From: Actinomycetota bacterium
GTDB taxonomy: Bacteria; Actinomycetota; Actinomycetes; Nanopelagicales; Nanopelagicaceae
Direction: 5' to 3'
Length of the DNA stretch: 64,000 nucleotides
Assembly: GCA_015660815.1 (NCBI GenBank)
Contig: JACSDF010000005.1
Span: 1 to 64,000 of the forward strand
A program made the translations under genes and the position numbers. The notes beneath the pieces were generated by a model that worked only from the letters and a program-made list of their open reading frames with translations, was not told where the DNA came from and did not search any database. Shown in pieces: positions 10,012 to 21,511 of this stretch (position 1 is its first letter; the number at the start of each line of letters is the position of its first letter).

Positions 10012-10281
10012 ATGGATTGGCGACATAAATCGGCCTGCCGCGATGAAGATCCAGAACTCTTCTTCCCAGTTGGAAATACGGGACCTGCAATCTCTCAAAT
10101 TGAAGAGGCGAAAAAAGTCTGTAATCGATGCATCGTAAAGGATGCATGTTTGGCCTGGGCGCTTGAGAGCGGACAGGACGCTGGAGTGTGGGGTGGTTTA
10201 TCTGAGGATGAGCGTCGAGCACTTAAACGTCGCGCAGCGCGCAATCGTGCCCGTCTGCAGGAGCAGCAGAACTCTTTCTAA
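10012..10281 (+). CDS. WhiB family Fe-S regulator
   Basis: SACRDEDPELFFP...CNRCIVKDACLAWAL...GVWGGLSEDERR; AGGAGG upstream of internal ATG. Confidence 0.95.
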   Translation: MDWRHKSACRDEDPELFFPVGNTGPAISQIEEAKKVCNRCIVKDACLAWALESGQDAGVWGGLSEDERRALKRRAARNRARLQEQQNSF

Positions 10282-10295
10282 CTCTCATCCGCCCT

Positions 10296-11765
10296 TTACA
10301 GCGGAAAACGCAGTGAAGCAGTAGTGCCAGCATCCGTGGATGATAATCGTAAAACACCTTTGAGTTCATTCTCAGTGAGCGTACGAACAATTTGTAAACC
10401 TAAATGTGCAGAAGTTGCTAAATCAAATCCCTCAGGTAATCCAATTCCATCATCAACGATTGTGATTACGCACTCATTGCTATACCGCGCCAGATTAATG
10501 TATAAAGTCGATCCCTTTTCAGCTAACCCATGTTCTAGAGCATTGTGCATTAATTCAGTGATTACTAATGAGAGAGGAGTTGCAAGCCGTGACTCCAAAG
10601 AACCGAGTTCGCCATTTCGTTCAATTGAAAGTTCGCCCATTCGAGGGCTTAGCTCTAGCGCATGTGTGATTAAACTGGTCAATACCAGGTCAAAGGCTAC
10701 GTCACTCTCACTACTGCTTGAAAGAGTTTCATGCACCAGAGCAATCGATGCGATTCGACGCACGGCCTCATTTAGGGCCGAGGCCGCTCCTGGATCTTCA
10801 ATACGTCGTGCCTGAAGTCGTAAAAGCGCTGAAACAGTTTGAAGATTATTTTTGACTCGGTGATGAATTTCGCGGATTGTTGCATCCTTAGTAACTAGTT
10901 CACGATCACGACGCCGAAGTTCTGTGACATTCTGGAGCAACACAATAGCTCCAATACGATCATCACCGACAAGCAAGGGAAGCACAAGCAAATCGATTGT
11001 CGCACCTTGATTATCAATCTCCACACGACGCAAAACTTTGCCATTTAATCTGGTCTTGATTCCTTCCTCTTGTGCATCAGGGGAATTCTTGAAGACCGCC
11101 TCAGCTACATCTCCAAGTTTGTGGTTTTCAATCTCACTCTTCCAACCCATTCGGCTAAAAGCAGAGCGCGCATTTGGGCTTGCAAAAGAAATTACCCCAT
11201 TTACATCAAGTCGAATTAAGCCATCGCCAACGCGGGGAACTGGCTCAAAGAGAGAGCCCGCATTTCGGTAGGGAAATGATCCCTCTGCAACCATTCGATA
11301 GAGCGAATGAGCAATCTCTCGGTAGTTAAGTTCAAGCGCCCCTGGTGATCTCATTAAATCAGAGTTTCGATGGCGAGAAATCACGGCAATAACCGCCCCA
11401 TCGAAAAATACAGGCACGGTCTCTTCCTTAATCAATACTTCGCCAACTCTTTCAGGCTCAGATGTTCGAATAATTTCGCCGCTTGATAGCGCTTCGTCAA
11501 TCTGACTCCTGCTACCCCATGTCACTTCATTCCCTATCACATCATCCATAAAAACAGTCGCTGCGGTAGTTGGGCGTATATGTGCGACAGCAACATGCCC
11601 GGTCGGCCATAATTTCACATCTTTGCGAATAGGAACCCAGAGGATGAGATCGGCAAAAGAGAGGTCTGAAAGAAGTTGCCAATCTGCAACCAACTCTCGA
11701 AGTCGATGAGCTTGATCGATTGTTATTGAACTTCGACCATGAATGAGAGTTTCAAATTGCTGCAT
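10296..11765 (-). CDS. PdtaS-like sensor histidine kinase (HisKA_2/HATPase)
   Basis: EIHHRVKNNLQTVSALLRLQARR H-box; C-terminal HATPase. Confidence 0.88.
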   Translation of the reverse strand: MQQFETLIHGRSSITIDQAHRLRELVADWQLLSDLSFADLILWVPIRKDVKLWPTGHVAVAHIRPTTAATVFMDDVIGNEVTWGSRSQIDEALSSGEIIRTSEPERVGEVLIKEETVPVFFDGAVIAVISRHRNSDLMRSPGALELNYREIAHSLYRMVAEGSFPYRNAGSLFEPVPRVGDGLIRLDVNGVISFASPNARSAFSRMGWKSEIENHKLGDVAEAVFKNSPDAQEEGIKTRLNGKVLRRVEIDNQGATIDLLVLPLLVGDDRIGAIVLLQNVTELRRRDRELVTKDATIREIHHRVKNNLQTVSALLRLQARRIEDPGAASALNEAVRRIASIALVHETLSSSSESDVAFDLVLTSLITHALELSPRMGELSIERNGELGSLESRLATPLSLVITELMHNALEHGLAEKGSTLYINLARYSNECVITIVDDGIGLPEGFDLATSAHLGLQIVRTLTENELKGVLRLSSTDAGTTASLRFPL

Positions 11766-11767
11766 CG

Positions 11768-12154
11768 TTATAACCAGTTTTGTAACTCTTGAGATATCTC
11801 CTGAGTTGCAAACCACAGTAATTCATCTTCGTCGGCATATGAGATTAAAGCACATTGAACTTGGTTCCATCTAAGTGGAGAATTTAACGTTAAGGATGCT
11901 TCCTGGCTTTCACCACCCTGAGAACTTTCAAGCTCTAGTGCTAAAACAATTCCTGGTGAAGTTTCAGATGTACGAAGGTCAAGCGCTGCCTCTCCGGCCT
12001 TCCATGAAAGGAGATATTCAAGCTCTTCCTCATCACACTCAAGATTCTCACTAACAAAAGACTCTGTAGGTGCAAAAACTATGGCTGCATCAAAACTGCC
12101 CGACTTCAAAAATTCTAAGAGATCGCTATGAAGTATTGGAAGATAAGCGCGCAT
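11768..12154 (-). CDS. DUF6912-like conserved actinobacterial protein
   Basis: Intact ORF between histidine kinase and CpaE-like gene; family call tentative. Confidence 0.5.
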   Translation of the reverse strand: MRAYLPILHSDLLEFLKSGSFDAAIVFAPTESFVSENLECDEEELEYLLSWKAGEAALDLRTSETSPGIVLALELESSQGGESQEASLTLNSPLRWNQVQCALISYADEDELLWFATQEISQELQNWL

Positions 12155-12173
12155 GCACTAATAGTATTAGATA

Positions 12174-13274
12174 TCAGTGCTCTATCTCACTGGCCATCTT
12201 GGCGATAGATTTTCGTAGGTTAGAGCGATCATTTGCCTCAATCAAGGTCGATTTCTGACTTTCTGCCAAATGTACTGCACGGGAATCTCGGGCTATGAAC
12301 CGAACATTTAATGGTCGAAGTGGTGTTGTAATCGCTAAGAATCTAACCTCTTCATCTGTTCCTTTGCGCCCCGGCGAACGCATGTTGAGAGTAAAACTAA
12401 GTCCACTTCTAATTGAGGTTGTTTCGATCAATGCACTGACTTGCTCAAGTCGATGAAACCCTAGGACATCAGGGCGCGCAACAACCATTAGTTCATCTCC
12501 TAGATCGCATGTCCATGTTGTGACTGTCGATGTCCATCGACGGTCTGTCAACCGATTTGATAATCCAGATATCGATCCGAGATCGATAATAATTCTGTCA
12601 AATGAATCAGTCGCACTCTCCATAAGTGCTTGTACTGATGTCACTTGGTCTTGAGTTATTTCAGCGATCGAAAGCATAGGAGCTATGGTTCGCCACCCTG
12701 CCTCGCTCTTAACGTTTCGAAGTGCAAGCAATGCTGCAATGGATGGTGCACGGAAATTTGCATCAATGAGCAGCGTTGATTTTTCGAGAACACTTAGCTC
12801 CATTGCGATGTTGATGGCTAAGGTTGTACAGCCAGTATTACTGCCAGCAGAGCCGATAGCTAGAACGTGTGCTTTTCGCTTCTTATTCTGCATTTGTGTG
12901 CTTTGACGCAGCATGGGAGCACGGACAAATCCTCGAACTAGGCTAACTAAATCAGTATCGCTCTTTGGAAGTCTATGCATCTCCCCCAAGTAAGAATCTT
13001 CACTAGGTGTTTCAGAAAACCCCACGACCTGTTTCACTCGTAAGGTGATTGCATCAATGCGTTCCCGAGTTACTCCCGACAAATCTGGGGCGAAGATTAG
13101 CATGGCAGTCTCAGCACGCTCTGAATTATGGTGAATGAAATTCTCAAGAGAATCGATATCAATTGCCCGAAAAACAACGTTCCAACCTTGCGCAAAGAGA
13201 GTGCTGGCTATAAATCCCTCTGTCGTTGCGCTAGCGATAGCAGTAATCACCGTTGGAAGTTCGAGATCAGACAT
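12174..13274 (-). CDS. CpaE/Ssd-like P-loop ATPase
   Basis: GSAGSNTGCTTLAINIAMELSVLEKSTLLIDANF Walker-type/MinD-like region. Confidence 0.75.
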   Translation of the reverse strand: MSDLELPTVITAIASATTEGFIASTLFAQGWNVVFRAIDIDSLENFIHHNSERAETAMLIFAPDLSGVTRERIDAITLRVKQVVGFSETPSEDSYLGEMHRLPKSDTDLVSLVRGFVRAPMLRQSTQMQNKKRKAHVLAIGSAGSNTGCTTLAINIAMELSVLEKSTLLIDANFRAPSIAALLALRNVKSEAGWRTIAPMLSIAEITQDQVTSVQALMESATDSFDRIIIDLGSISGLSNRLTDRRWTSTVTTWTCDLGDELMVVARPDVLGFHRLEQVSALIETTSIRSGLSFTLNMRSPGRKGTDEEVRFLAITTPLRPLNVRFIARDSRAVHLAESQKSTLIEANDRSNLRKSIAKMASEIEH

Positions 13275-13866
13275 GAGAGCGAACTATAACTAAACGTCCG
13301 TGAGTGGTTGCAGTCAGTAACCGTAAAACTTGTGTCTCCTCAACAGAGACGGTCAAAGCGGCATCGGTACCAAAATTTTTACTACTTTGATCAAAGTTTA
13401 GGAGTATTACTCCACCTAAGATTAGAACTGGCTGCACGGGCAATTCTCCATTTTGACTATCGATTACCCAATAGATATCGAGTGCTTCACCAACTTGAAT
13501 CCCTGCAGCAAGATCTACACTTCGAATGCTCACTGGGACCGCGCTTGCCGCCGGGAGATTACTAGTCGAATTCACATCTTGGTTATTTAGTATTTCGCCA
13601 GCTTCGATCTTCGTAACCACCACTAAACCTCGTGGATCGTCGATAGAACTTAAGTACAGCGAGGCGTTTGAACCCAAATCTAGACGTTCACGATGTATAT
13701 CTCCGGACACAATCTGGTGTCCAGGAGCCATGCTTGCAGTTGCGACCCAGTAGTCACCGCCCCGTTGGGATAGGAAAGTGAGAGCGAATGCAGAAAGGAA
13801 GGATGCTCCGATCAAAGTGAGGGCCAAGGGGGTGCGAGACCTTGAGAAATCTTTTTTATGTGACAT
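13267..13866 (-). CDS. SAF-domain (CpaB-like) protein
   Basis: N-terminal TM followed by SAF-like APGHQIVSGDIHRERLDLG. Confidence 0.65.
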   Translation of the reverse strand: MSHKKDFSRSRTPLALTLIGASFLSAFALTFLSQRGGDYWVATASMAPGHQIVSGDIHRERLDLGSNASLYLSSIDDPRGLVVVTKIEAGEILNNQDVNSTSNLPAASAVPVSIRSVDLAAGIQVGEALDIYWVIDSQNGELPVQPVLILGGVILLNFDQSSKNFGTDAALTVSVEETQVLRLLTATTHGRLVIVRSHV

Positions 13867-13989
13867 AGCGAGAACTCAATGCCATTCCCGTAATACCTAT
13901 CTCACTTTATCCACACTCATCCATATGTATGAGTGAATCTCGACCTATTGGTTGAGGAGATTCCATGCGTAAAGGATGAATCTAGCTCC

Positions 13990-14517
13990 ATGACTACCAA
14001 CCCGAACTTCAACGAGTTACCCACATTCAATGCAATCACACTGACCGCCATTTCCAGTGATGAGAATGAAGATTGGCTACACCCTATCCTTGAAATTTTT
14101 CGGCCCCGCCCGCTTCCAGTGCTTCAAAAAACGAGCAAACTCTATCTAGTACCCAGCAGCTTCGATGATGAATTTGATCCTGATTTTGCGCCTGAACCAA
14201 CCTCTTCTCAAGATCTGCCAGAGTTAAAGGAGTGGTGCACAAATTTCGCTCGGAATGTTCTCGAAATTTATGCTGGACGACGAGCACCTGGGCAGTTAAC
14301 CAAAACTTTTCATCATCGAATCTTTAATGAATTGCTTAAAAATTCCGGCAGCGAAAAGGAAATAGGACACATTAGAAAAGTGCATATTGACGAACCACTA
14401 GATGGTGTCTGTGAAGCGACCGTTACTGTTCGATTCGGTAATCGCTTACGCGCGCTTACCTTCCGATTTGAAGGTGTTGACGGTCGCTGGCTCTGTACTG
14501 CCCTCTCACTGCTTTAA
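13990..14517 (+). CDS. Rv3235-family protein
   Basis: C-terminal [28 protein letters not shown]; location convergent to secA. Confidence 0.7.
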   Translation: MTTNPNFNELPTFNAITLTAISSDENEDWLHPILEIFRPRPLPVLQKTSKLYLVPSSFDDEFDPDFAPEPTSSQDLPELKEWCTNFARNVLEIYAGRRAPGQLTKTFHHRIFNELLKNSGSEKEIGHIRKVHIDEPLDGVCEATVTVRFGNRLRALTFRFEGVDGRWLCTALSLL

Positions 14518-17189
14518 GCTGCGCCGTGACAACGCTTAAACTTCTTTCCAGATCCGCAAGGGCATGGTGCATTCCTAGAGACCTGGCCGGTGGTTTTAAC
14601 TCCAGTTTCGTCGGCGGCCGTGTACTGCAAACCTGATGCCGGAAGGGGTTTTGCTTCAAGGCCGACCCCAGAGACCTCATTGCTTGAAGCTTCAACGGTG
14701 ATTTCAATATTGAAAAGAAAACTGGCGATCTCTTCCTTGATTGCATCCATCATCGCGGAAAAAAGTTCATATCCCTCACGTTGATATTCAACCAATGGAT
14801 CGCGTTGAGCCATTGCACGAAGCCCAATTCCCTCTTGAAGATAATCCATTTCATATAAGTGTTCGCGCCACTTTTTGTCTAGAACTGAAAGTAATACCTT
14901 ACGCTCCAACTCGCGCATAACTTCGGCACCAAGATCTTCTTCACGTGAGGCATATGCTTTTTCGCAATCCTCAATGATTCGTGCAGTCAGATAATCTGCA
15001 TCTAGAGCATCACGCGACCCAACCGAAGCGATTAAATCTTCAATGGTAAATGAGATTGGATAAATAGTCTTTAGTGCATTCCAGAGGGTATCTAAGTCCC
15101 ATTCTTCGGCATAGCCATTTGACGTTGCAATCGTTACGTATGCCGTCAAAGTCTCATGAACAAAATCCGCTACCTGCGCTTTAATATCTTGTCCTTCAAT
15201 CACTAACCGGCGCTCACCATATACAACTTGTCTCTGGCGATTCATAACATCGTCGTATTTCAAAACATTCTTTCGCATTTCAAAGTTCTGAGCTTCGACC
15301 TGAGTTTGAGCCGAACGAATTGCATTACTTACCATCTTGGATTCAATAGGTGCATCTTCAGGAATGCCAGCTGCGGTCAAAAATCGCTCAACCATTCCCG
15401 AGTTAAATCGACGCATGAGCTCATCCTGCAAAGAGAGATAGAAGCGAGACTCTCCCGGATCTCCTTGCCGACCTGAACGTCCGCGTAATTGATTGTCGAT
15501 ACGGCGAGATTCGTGACGTTCGGTTCCTAAAACATAGAGGCCGCCCAATGCAATTACATCTTCGTGGCCTTTAGTAACAGCGGCTTTCTGTCGTGCGATT
15601 TCAGATGGCCAAGCAGCTTCATACTCATCTGCATTTTCTACAGGAGAAATTCCGCGACGTTGAAGTTCGAAATCTGCCATGAACTCTGGGTTTCCACCAA
15701 GCATAATGTCAGTACCTCGACCGGCCATATTTGTCGCCACAGTAACTGCGCCTAAAGTTCCAGCGCGGGCAATTATCGCCGCTTCGCGTTCATGATGCTT
15801 AGCATTTAGCACTTCATGAGGTACACCTGATTTGCGGAGAAATGCCGAGAGCTCTTCTGATTTTTCAACACTGACGGTTCCAACCAACACTGGTTGTCCC
15901 TTACGATGTTTTTCGGCAATGTCAGCCGTGACTGCTGCAAATTTACCTTCTTCAGATTTATACACTAAATCAGCTTGATCAATTCGAATCATTTCACGAT
16001 TAGTTGGAATAGGAACGACACCGAGTTTATAAATCTGATAGAACTCTGATGCCTCGGTCATCGCCGTACCGGTCATGCCAGATAATTTGGAATATAGGCG
16101 GAAATAGTTTTGTAAAGTGATCGTCGCTAAGGTCTGATTTTCATCCTTAATTTCAATTCGTTCTTTAGCCTCTAGCGCTTGGTGTAAGCCTTCACTGTAG
16201 CGACGCCCCGCCAACATGCGCCCAGTGTGCTCATCAACAATTAAGAGCTCACCATTCATCACAACATAGTCTTTATCGCGCTTAAATAATTCTTTAGCGC
16301 GCACAGCATTATTTAAGTAGCCAATCATTGGTGTATTCGCTGCTTCATAAAGATTACCAATTTGCAGCAATTCTTCAACTCTCGTAACACCTTCTTCTAG
16401 AATTCCAACAGTCTTCTTCTTTTCATCCACTTCATAGTGCACGTTTCGTTGCAATTTTCCAACATGATTTGCAAATTCGACGTACCACTTGGTCGCTTTA
16501 TCTGCAGGTCCACTGATAATCAAAGGTGTCCGAGCTTCATCAATTAAAATTGAGTCGACCTCATCGACTACGGCAAAGAAGTGATCTCTCTGAACACACT
16601 CTTCGAGTGACCACGCCATATTGTCACGAAGATAATCGAAACCAAACTCATTATTAGTTCCATATGTAATATCGGCTAAGTACGCTTCGCGCCGCTCGGA
16701 AGGTGTCATATTGGCAAGAATTACGCCAACTTTTAATCCTAAGAAACGGTGGATACGGCCCATCCACTCACTATCGCGCTCGGCTAAATAATCGTTTGTT
16801 GTAACAACATGCACACCTCGACCGGCGAGGGCATTTAAATACGACGGTAACGTCGCTACGAGTGTCTTTCCTTCACCTGTGCGCATCTCAGCGATATTGC
16901 CCCTATGAAGCGCGGCACCACCCATTATCTGAACGTCGTAATGGCGTTGGCCTAGAGTCCTCTTGGCCGCCTCGCGAACAACTGCGAAGGCTTCAGGAAG
17001 TAACTCCTCAAGAGTTTCACCATCTGTGAAACGCTTCTGGAGTTCAGGAGTCTGCGCTCGAAGTTGCTCATCTGAGAGTGCGCTGATTCGTGCTTCATGT
17101 CCATTGACAAGATCGACAACTTTGCCGAGTTCACGAAGTAAGCGCCCTTCACCGGCACGCATAATTCTGTCAAAAAACGCTGGCATCAC
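14514..17189 (-). CDS. secA: preprotein translocase ATPase SecA
   Basis: [37 protein letters not shown]-terminal [14 protein letters not shown] zinc motif. Confidence 0.98.
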   Translation of the reverse strand: MMPAFFDRIMRAGEGRLLRELGKVVDLVNGHEARISALSDEQLRAQTPELQKRFTDGETLEELLPEAFAVVREAAKRTLGQRHYDVQIMGGAALHRGNIAEMRTGEGKTLVATLPSYLNALAGRGVHVVTTNDYLAERDSEWMGRIHRFLGLKVGVILANMTPSERREAYLADITYGTNNEFGFDYLRDNMAWSLEECVQRDHFFAVVDEVDSILIDEARTPLIISGPADKATKWYVEFANHVGKLQRNVHYEVDEKKKTVGILEEGVTRVEELLQIGNLYEAANTPMIGYLNNAVRAKELFKRDKDYVVMNGELLIVDEHTGRMLAGRRYSEGLHQALEAKERIEIKDENQTLATITLQNYFRLYSKLSGMTGTAMTEASEFYQIYKLGVVPIPTNREMIRIDQADLVYKSEEGKFAAVTADIAEKHRKGQPVLVGTVSVEKSEELSAFLRKSGVPHEVLNAKHHEREAAIIARAGTLGAVTVATNMAGRGTDIMLGGNPEFMADFELQRRGISPVENADEYEAAWPSEIARQKAAVTKGHEDVIALGGLYVLGTERHESRRIDNQLRGRSGRQGDPGESRFYLSLQDELMRRFNSGMVERFLTAAGIPEDAPIESKMVSNAIRSAQTQVEAQNFEMRKNVLKYDDVMNRQRQVVYGERRLVIEGQDIKAQVADFVHETLTAYVTIATSNGYAEEWDLDTLWNALKTIYPISFTIEDLIASVGSRDALDADYLTARIIEDCEKAYASREEDLGAEVMRELERKVLLSVLDKKWREHLYEMDYLQEGIGLRAMAQRDPLVEYQREGYELFSAMMDAIKEEIASFLFNIEITVEASSNEVSGVGLEAKPLPASGLQYTAADETGVKTTGQVSRNAPCPCGSGKKFKRCHGAA

Positions 17190-17225
17190 TGGCCCTTTCG
17201 CACAACATAGCTTGAATCAACTCTC

Positions 17226-17861
17226 CTATCGTAGAGGTTGAGCCACACAAGCGGTAACTGAGGCCAGCACATGTAGGCCTTGGAGCCTTAAGACCCTTGC
17301 CGCCTCAGTAAGGGTGGCCCCTGTCGTCACTACGTCATCTATCAGAATCAGATCACCCCGAGGAAATGCACCTCGTTTGAGAGTAAAAGCTCCCTGCATA
17401 TTCTCGGCTCGGGCAGTTGCATCTAAGCCACTCTGATCAACAACCTTTCGGCACAGCTCAAGTGAATCTGAAACAGGAATGCCCAGCTGTCTGCCGATTT
17501 TGGATGTGATATCTACGACAAAACTTCGGCCCCTTCTTCGACGAGCAGATGGCGAAGAGGGAATAGGCACCAACCGAATGTTGTGATCATTAAAGCGCGC
17601 TAGTGACAATACATGAATTATTGAATCAATGACTAGCGTGTCCGCTCCTACGAGGCCATTCTCCTTAGCTGCCAGAATTATCTTGCTTGCTATTGGTGAA
17701 TACATCACTCCAGAATGAACCTGAAGTTTTGCAATGTGGGTAGAGTAAAAATGCGGATGCCACTCGCGGCGACAGTTCGCACAAATGGGTATTCCAATTT
17801 CATTGCACCCGAAACATCGAGTAGGAAAAAGTAGCTGGCCAAACTCTTCAAAACGTCGCAT
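17226..17861 (-). CDS. ComF-like phosphoribosyltransferase
   Basis: CFGCNEIGIPICANC and LILIDDVVTTGATLTEAAR. Confidence 0.9.
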   Translation of the reverse strand: MRRFEEFGQLLFPTRCFGCNEIGIPICANCRREWHPHFYSTHIAKLQVHSGVMYSPIASKIILAAKENGLVGADTLVIDSIIHVLSLARFNDHNIRLVPIPSSPSARRRRGRSFVVDITSKIGRQLGIPVSDSLELCRKVVDQSGLDATARAENMQGAFTLKRGAFPRGDLILIDDVVTTGATLTEAARVLRLQGLHVLASVTACVAQPLR

Positions 17862-17909
17862 TGACTAAGAGTATGAGTTGTCAACCAATCGAAAATTTAT
17901 GTGTGGAAA

Positions 17910-19460
17910 CTAACCATGAAAATCATCTGGCTGAAGTTTGATTAAGCGGGAATTGATATTTGCCGACGCCTGTCGCGGAAGAGTTAGGACAAAGTGTGCA
18001 CCTTTTCCTGGACGGCCCCACGCTTCAAGTTCACCATTATGCAGACGCGCATCTTCAAGAGCAATTGAAAGGCCGAGCCCAGTGCCACCTCGGGTTCGAG
18101 CTCTAGAAGGATCGGCACGCCAGAATCGATCAAAAACTCTTATCAAGTTAGATTCATCTAAACCAATTCCAAAATCACGAACTCCAATAGCCACATCTTC
18201 TTCACTCGCAATAATGGTAATAGCAATTGGTTTCTCTTCGGCATGATCAATTGCATTAGAAAACAAGTTGCGTAAAATACGCTCAACGCGCCTAATATCG
18301 GCCTTTATGTTCACGGTCTCTGAAATTGAGTAAATTCGTAACTCTGTCAATCGTTCTTTAGCTACTAACGCCAAATCATCTGCACATCGTTGGGCGAGCA
18401 GCACGATATCAAAATCTACGACCTCAAGTACTGCGACCTCGGCATCAAAGCGACTGATTTCCAGTAAATCTTCCAGCAACCTCTCGAACCGATCAAGTTG
18501 AGCGATCATGAGTTGAGCACTGCGAGCTACTACGGGGTCGAAATTATCTCTTGCAGTGTTAATTACCTCTGATGCCATACGCAAAGTTGTGAGTGGAGTA
18601 CGTAACTCATGCGAAACATCTGATACGAAACGCTGTTGCACTCGAGATAGGTTTTCTAATCTGGTAAATTGTTTTTCCAAAGACTCTGCCATCTCATTAA
18701 AGGCATCACCGAGCGTAGATATTTCATCTTGGGAGTGAACGTTCATGCGCTGTAAGAAATCACCGGCTGTAAATCTCGTTGCAATTTGAGCAGCCTCACG
18801 AACGGGACGTACAACTTGCCTGACCACAAGCCAAGTGATTAGAGCTATCAGAAGAACTAAAAAAAGCCCGGTTAAAAGAAGGTAGCGATAAATGAGATTT
18901 AAAGTTGTATTTTGACCTGCCAAGGAGAAAATCATGTACATCTCGTACTGCCCAGCGTTCGGAATCAAAACCTTTTGACCGAAGGCAAGACCTGGCACAC
19001 TCTCGCCCCCCACATAGCGAATGGGAATATAGCTCCAAGCGATATCGTCAGTAGCGCGGACCTTTTTGCTTAGAGATTCAGTAATAGATACAGGATCGAT
19101 TAAGTTCGAACTTATCTCATAATTTAGTTCTCTGGTATTTCCATAACTTTTCAAGAAGACTACATCGCGTGCATTTTCATTAGTAGTGAGCGAGGTTGCC
19201 GATGCAATTACATCATCAATAACTTTTCGAACGGCGGCATCTTTTTCGCCAATAGCTATAACTAGTCGATATTGGGCGCTGAAAATAGTTGACCTCGCCT
19301 CAACCGTCGCTGATTCTAGGTTCACTTCCCTTATTCCCTTTGATAACTGCGAATTAAGTGCTGAGCCCGCCACATAAATAACGCCTAGGGAGAGCAAGAC
19401 TGTTGAGATGATGACTTTAAGTACAAGAGAATTACGAAATTTAGAGATGAAGCCATTCAC
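17910..19460 (-). CDS. mtrB: sensor histidine kinase MtrB-like
   Basis: HAMP + FVSDVSHELRTPLTTLRMASEVI + HATPase; adjacent to mtrA. Confidence 0.92.
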   Translation of the reverse strand: MNGFISKFRNSLVLKVIISTVLLSLGVIYVAGSALNSQLSKGIREVNLESATVEARSTIFSAQYRLVIAIGEKDAAVRKVIDDVIASATSLTTNENARDVVFLKSYGNTRELNYEISSNLIDPVSITESLSKKVRATDDIAWSYIPIRYVGGESVPGLAFGQKVLIPNAGQYEMYMIFSLAGQNTTLNLIYRYLLLTGLFLVLLIALITWLVVRQVVRPVREAAQIATRFTAGDFLQRMNVHSQDEISTLGDAFNEMAESLEKQFTRLENLSRVQQRFVSDVSHELRTPLTTLRMASEVINTARDNFDPVVARSAQLMIAQLDRFERLLEDLLEISRFDAEVAVLEVVDFDIVLLAQRCADDLALVAKERLTELRIYSISETVNIKADIRRVERILRNLFSNAIDHAEEKPIAITIIASEEDVAIGVRDFGIGLDESNLIRVFDRFWRADPSRARTRGGTGLGLSIALEDARLHNGELEAWGRPGKGAHFVLTLPRQASANINSRLIKLQPDDFHG

Positions 19461-19462
19461 TA

Positions 19463-20149
19463 TTAGGAACCGCCCAAAACTCCAGCTTTGTATCCAACGC
19501 CACGTATGGTTATTACTATTTCTGGTCGCTCTGCATCATGTTCAATTTTTGCTCGTAATCTTTGCACATGCACATTTACCAAACGGGTATCGGATGAATG
19601 ACGATAACCCCACACTTCACTGAGCAATGCATCGCGAGAAAATACTCGACCTGGCTCTTTTGCCAGCGCCACAAGCAGATCAAACTCAAGTCGAGTGAGT
19701 GCAATTTGTTTGCCGGCACGTAAAACTTGGTGGGCTGCAACGTCGATAGCTAAATCTCCGATAGTCAAAAGACCCAAAATATCGGTGTTTGTACGGCGCA
19801 GGCGAGTGCGAATTCGTGCAACTAGTTCTGAGGGATGCTTGAAGGGTTTAACCATGTAATCATCGGCACCGGCCTCAAGACCCCGCACAACATCGTAGGA
19901 ATCTCCTTTGGCACTTAGCATGATTATCGGCACCATTGACTCAGCCCGAATTAATTTGCAGACTTCTATACCATCAAGACCTGGCAACATAACATCGAGA
20001 AGCACCAAATCCGGTGGATTGTTTCTGAAAACTTCGAGAACTTCATCGCCGCGACTTACTAAGTCAACATCGATTCCTGCTCCGGTTAGAACAATGCCGA
20101 GCATTTCTGATAGGTCTTGATCGTCATCGACGACCATAACCAAAACCAT
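19463..20149 (-). CDS. mtrA: response regulator MtrA-like (OmpR family)
   Basis: Receiver domain with PDLVLLDVMLPGLDGIEVCK plus winged helix. Confidence 0.93.
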   Translation of the reverse strand: MVLVMVVDDDQDLSEMLGIVLTGAGIDVDLVSRGDEVLEVFRNNPPDLVLLDVMLPGLDGIEVCKLIRAESMVPIIMLSAKGDSYDVVRGLEAGADDYMVKPFKHPSELVARIRTRLRRTNTDILGLLTIGDLAIDVAAHQVLRAGKQIALTRLEFDLLVALAKEPGRVFSRDALLSEVWGYRHSSDTRLVNVHVQRLRAKIEHDAERPEIVITIRGVGYKAGVLGGS

Positions 20150-21435
20150 TAGCTACCGTGCTCCCAAGAGTTCAAGTACATATCCTGGGCCGGTGTAAGT
20201 ACATCGATACGTCCACCCATACTTATGAGCTTCAAACTTGCAACTTCCTTATCGATATATGTTGGAACTTCGTGCACTCCTGGCTTTAAGTTCTTAGCCT
20301 CTCTTACCAAGTATTCGGCTGTGAGGGCTTGATCTGAGAATGACATATCCATAACTGAAGCTGGGTGTCCCTCTGCCGCTCCAAGGTTTACTAAACGGCC
20401 TTCTGCTAGCAGTAACAAGCGGCGACCATCAGCCAAAACGTACTCATCAGTCTGGTGACGCATTTTCGAGTTCTTTGTCTTTGAGTTCTGCTCTAGCCAT
20501 GCAACGTCAATTTCAATATCAAAGTGACCAGAGTTGGCCATAATCGCGCCATCTTTCATAAATTGAAAATGCTCTTCGCGCAAGACATCGCGATTTCCAG
20601 TCACTGTAATAAAGACATCTCCAACCTTGGCAGCATCAATCATCGGCATGACACGGAAACCCTGCATCATGGCATCAAGGGCCTTAGTTGGATCGATTTC
20701 AGTAACAATGACATCAGCGCCCATTCCCTTTGCACGTTCTGCAACGCCTTTACCGCAATAACCAAAACCTGCGACAACCACAATGCGTCCAGCAAGTAAG
20801 AAGTTAGTTGAACGGAAAACAGCATCAAGTGTTGATTGACCGGTTCCGTAGCGGTTGTCGAACATGTGCTTGGTGTCAGTGTCGTTAACGGCAATCATTG
20901 GAAATTCAAGTGCCCCATCTTTTGCCATCTGGTTAAGACGGATTACACCAGTTGTAGTCTCTTCACAGCCACCTGCAATATTAGGAATTAACTCTTTTCG
21001 AGTTGTGTGGAGGGTATTTACAAGATCACATCCATCGTCAAAAACTTGGTGAGGAGCGATATCGAGGGCGGCATTGATGTGGACGTAGTAACCCTCTCGA
21101 TCAACTGCATTTCGAGCAAAGACACTGATTCCATATTCATGGACAAGTGCTGCTGCAGTGTCATCTTGAGTTGATAATGGATTTGAAGCACAGAGTGCAA
21201 TATCGGCGCCTCCTGCTTTTAGAACGCGCATGAGGTTTGCAGTTTCAGTTGTGACATGCATGCAAGCCGCGATTCTCACTCCAGCGAAAGGTTGTGACTT
21301 TTCAAAACGCTCACGGATCTGAGCTAGAACCGGCATATTGCGTTCTGCCCACTCGATGCGCTTTCGACCTTGAGATGCAAGAGATGCATCGGCGATGTCA
21401 TGGCGTGGAAGAGTTGCTGTAATAGGTGAGTTCAC
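20149..21435 (-). CDS. ahcY: adenosylhomocysteinase
   Basis: VVAGFGYCGKGVAERAKGMGADVIVTEIDP and GMGG-like C-terminus; GTG start with AAGGAG. Confidence 0.95.
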   Translation of the reverse strand: MNSPITATLPRHDIADASLASQGRKRIEWAERNMPVLAQIRERFEKSQPFAGVRIAACMHVTTETANLMRVLKAGGADIALCASNPLSTQDDTAAALVHEYGISVFARNAVDREGYYVHINAALDIAPHQVFDDGCDLVNTLHTTRKELIPNIAGGCEETTTGVIRLNQMAKDGALEFPMIAVNDTDTKHMFDNRYGTGQSTLDAVFRSTNFLLAGRIVVVAGFGYCGKGVAERAKGMGADVIVTEIDPTKALDAMMQGFRVMPMIDAAKVGDVFITVTGNRDVLREEHFQFMKDGAIMANSGHFDIEIDVAWLEQNSKTKNSKMRHQTDEYVLADGRRLLLLAEGRLVNLGAAEGHPASVMDMSFSDQALTAEYLVREAKNLKPGVHEVPTYIDKEVASLKLISMGGRIDVLTPAQDMYLNSWEHGS

Positions 21436-21511
21436 GAAATGCTCCTTATAGACGAATCTGTAGGTGCTTAGGTTACCGCCTTGCTCCCTAAAGTGAGTAA
21501 TGAGCCTTAGG

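Noticed and set aside
21436-21511. SAH/SAM riboswitch upstream of ahcY
   Set aside because: Leader is only about 76 nt and I could not identify a riboswitch core by eye; a covariance-model search would decide.
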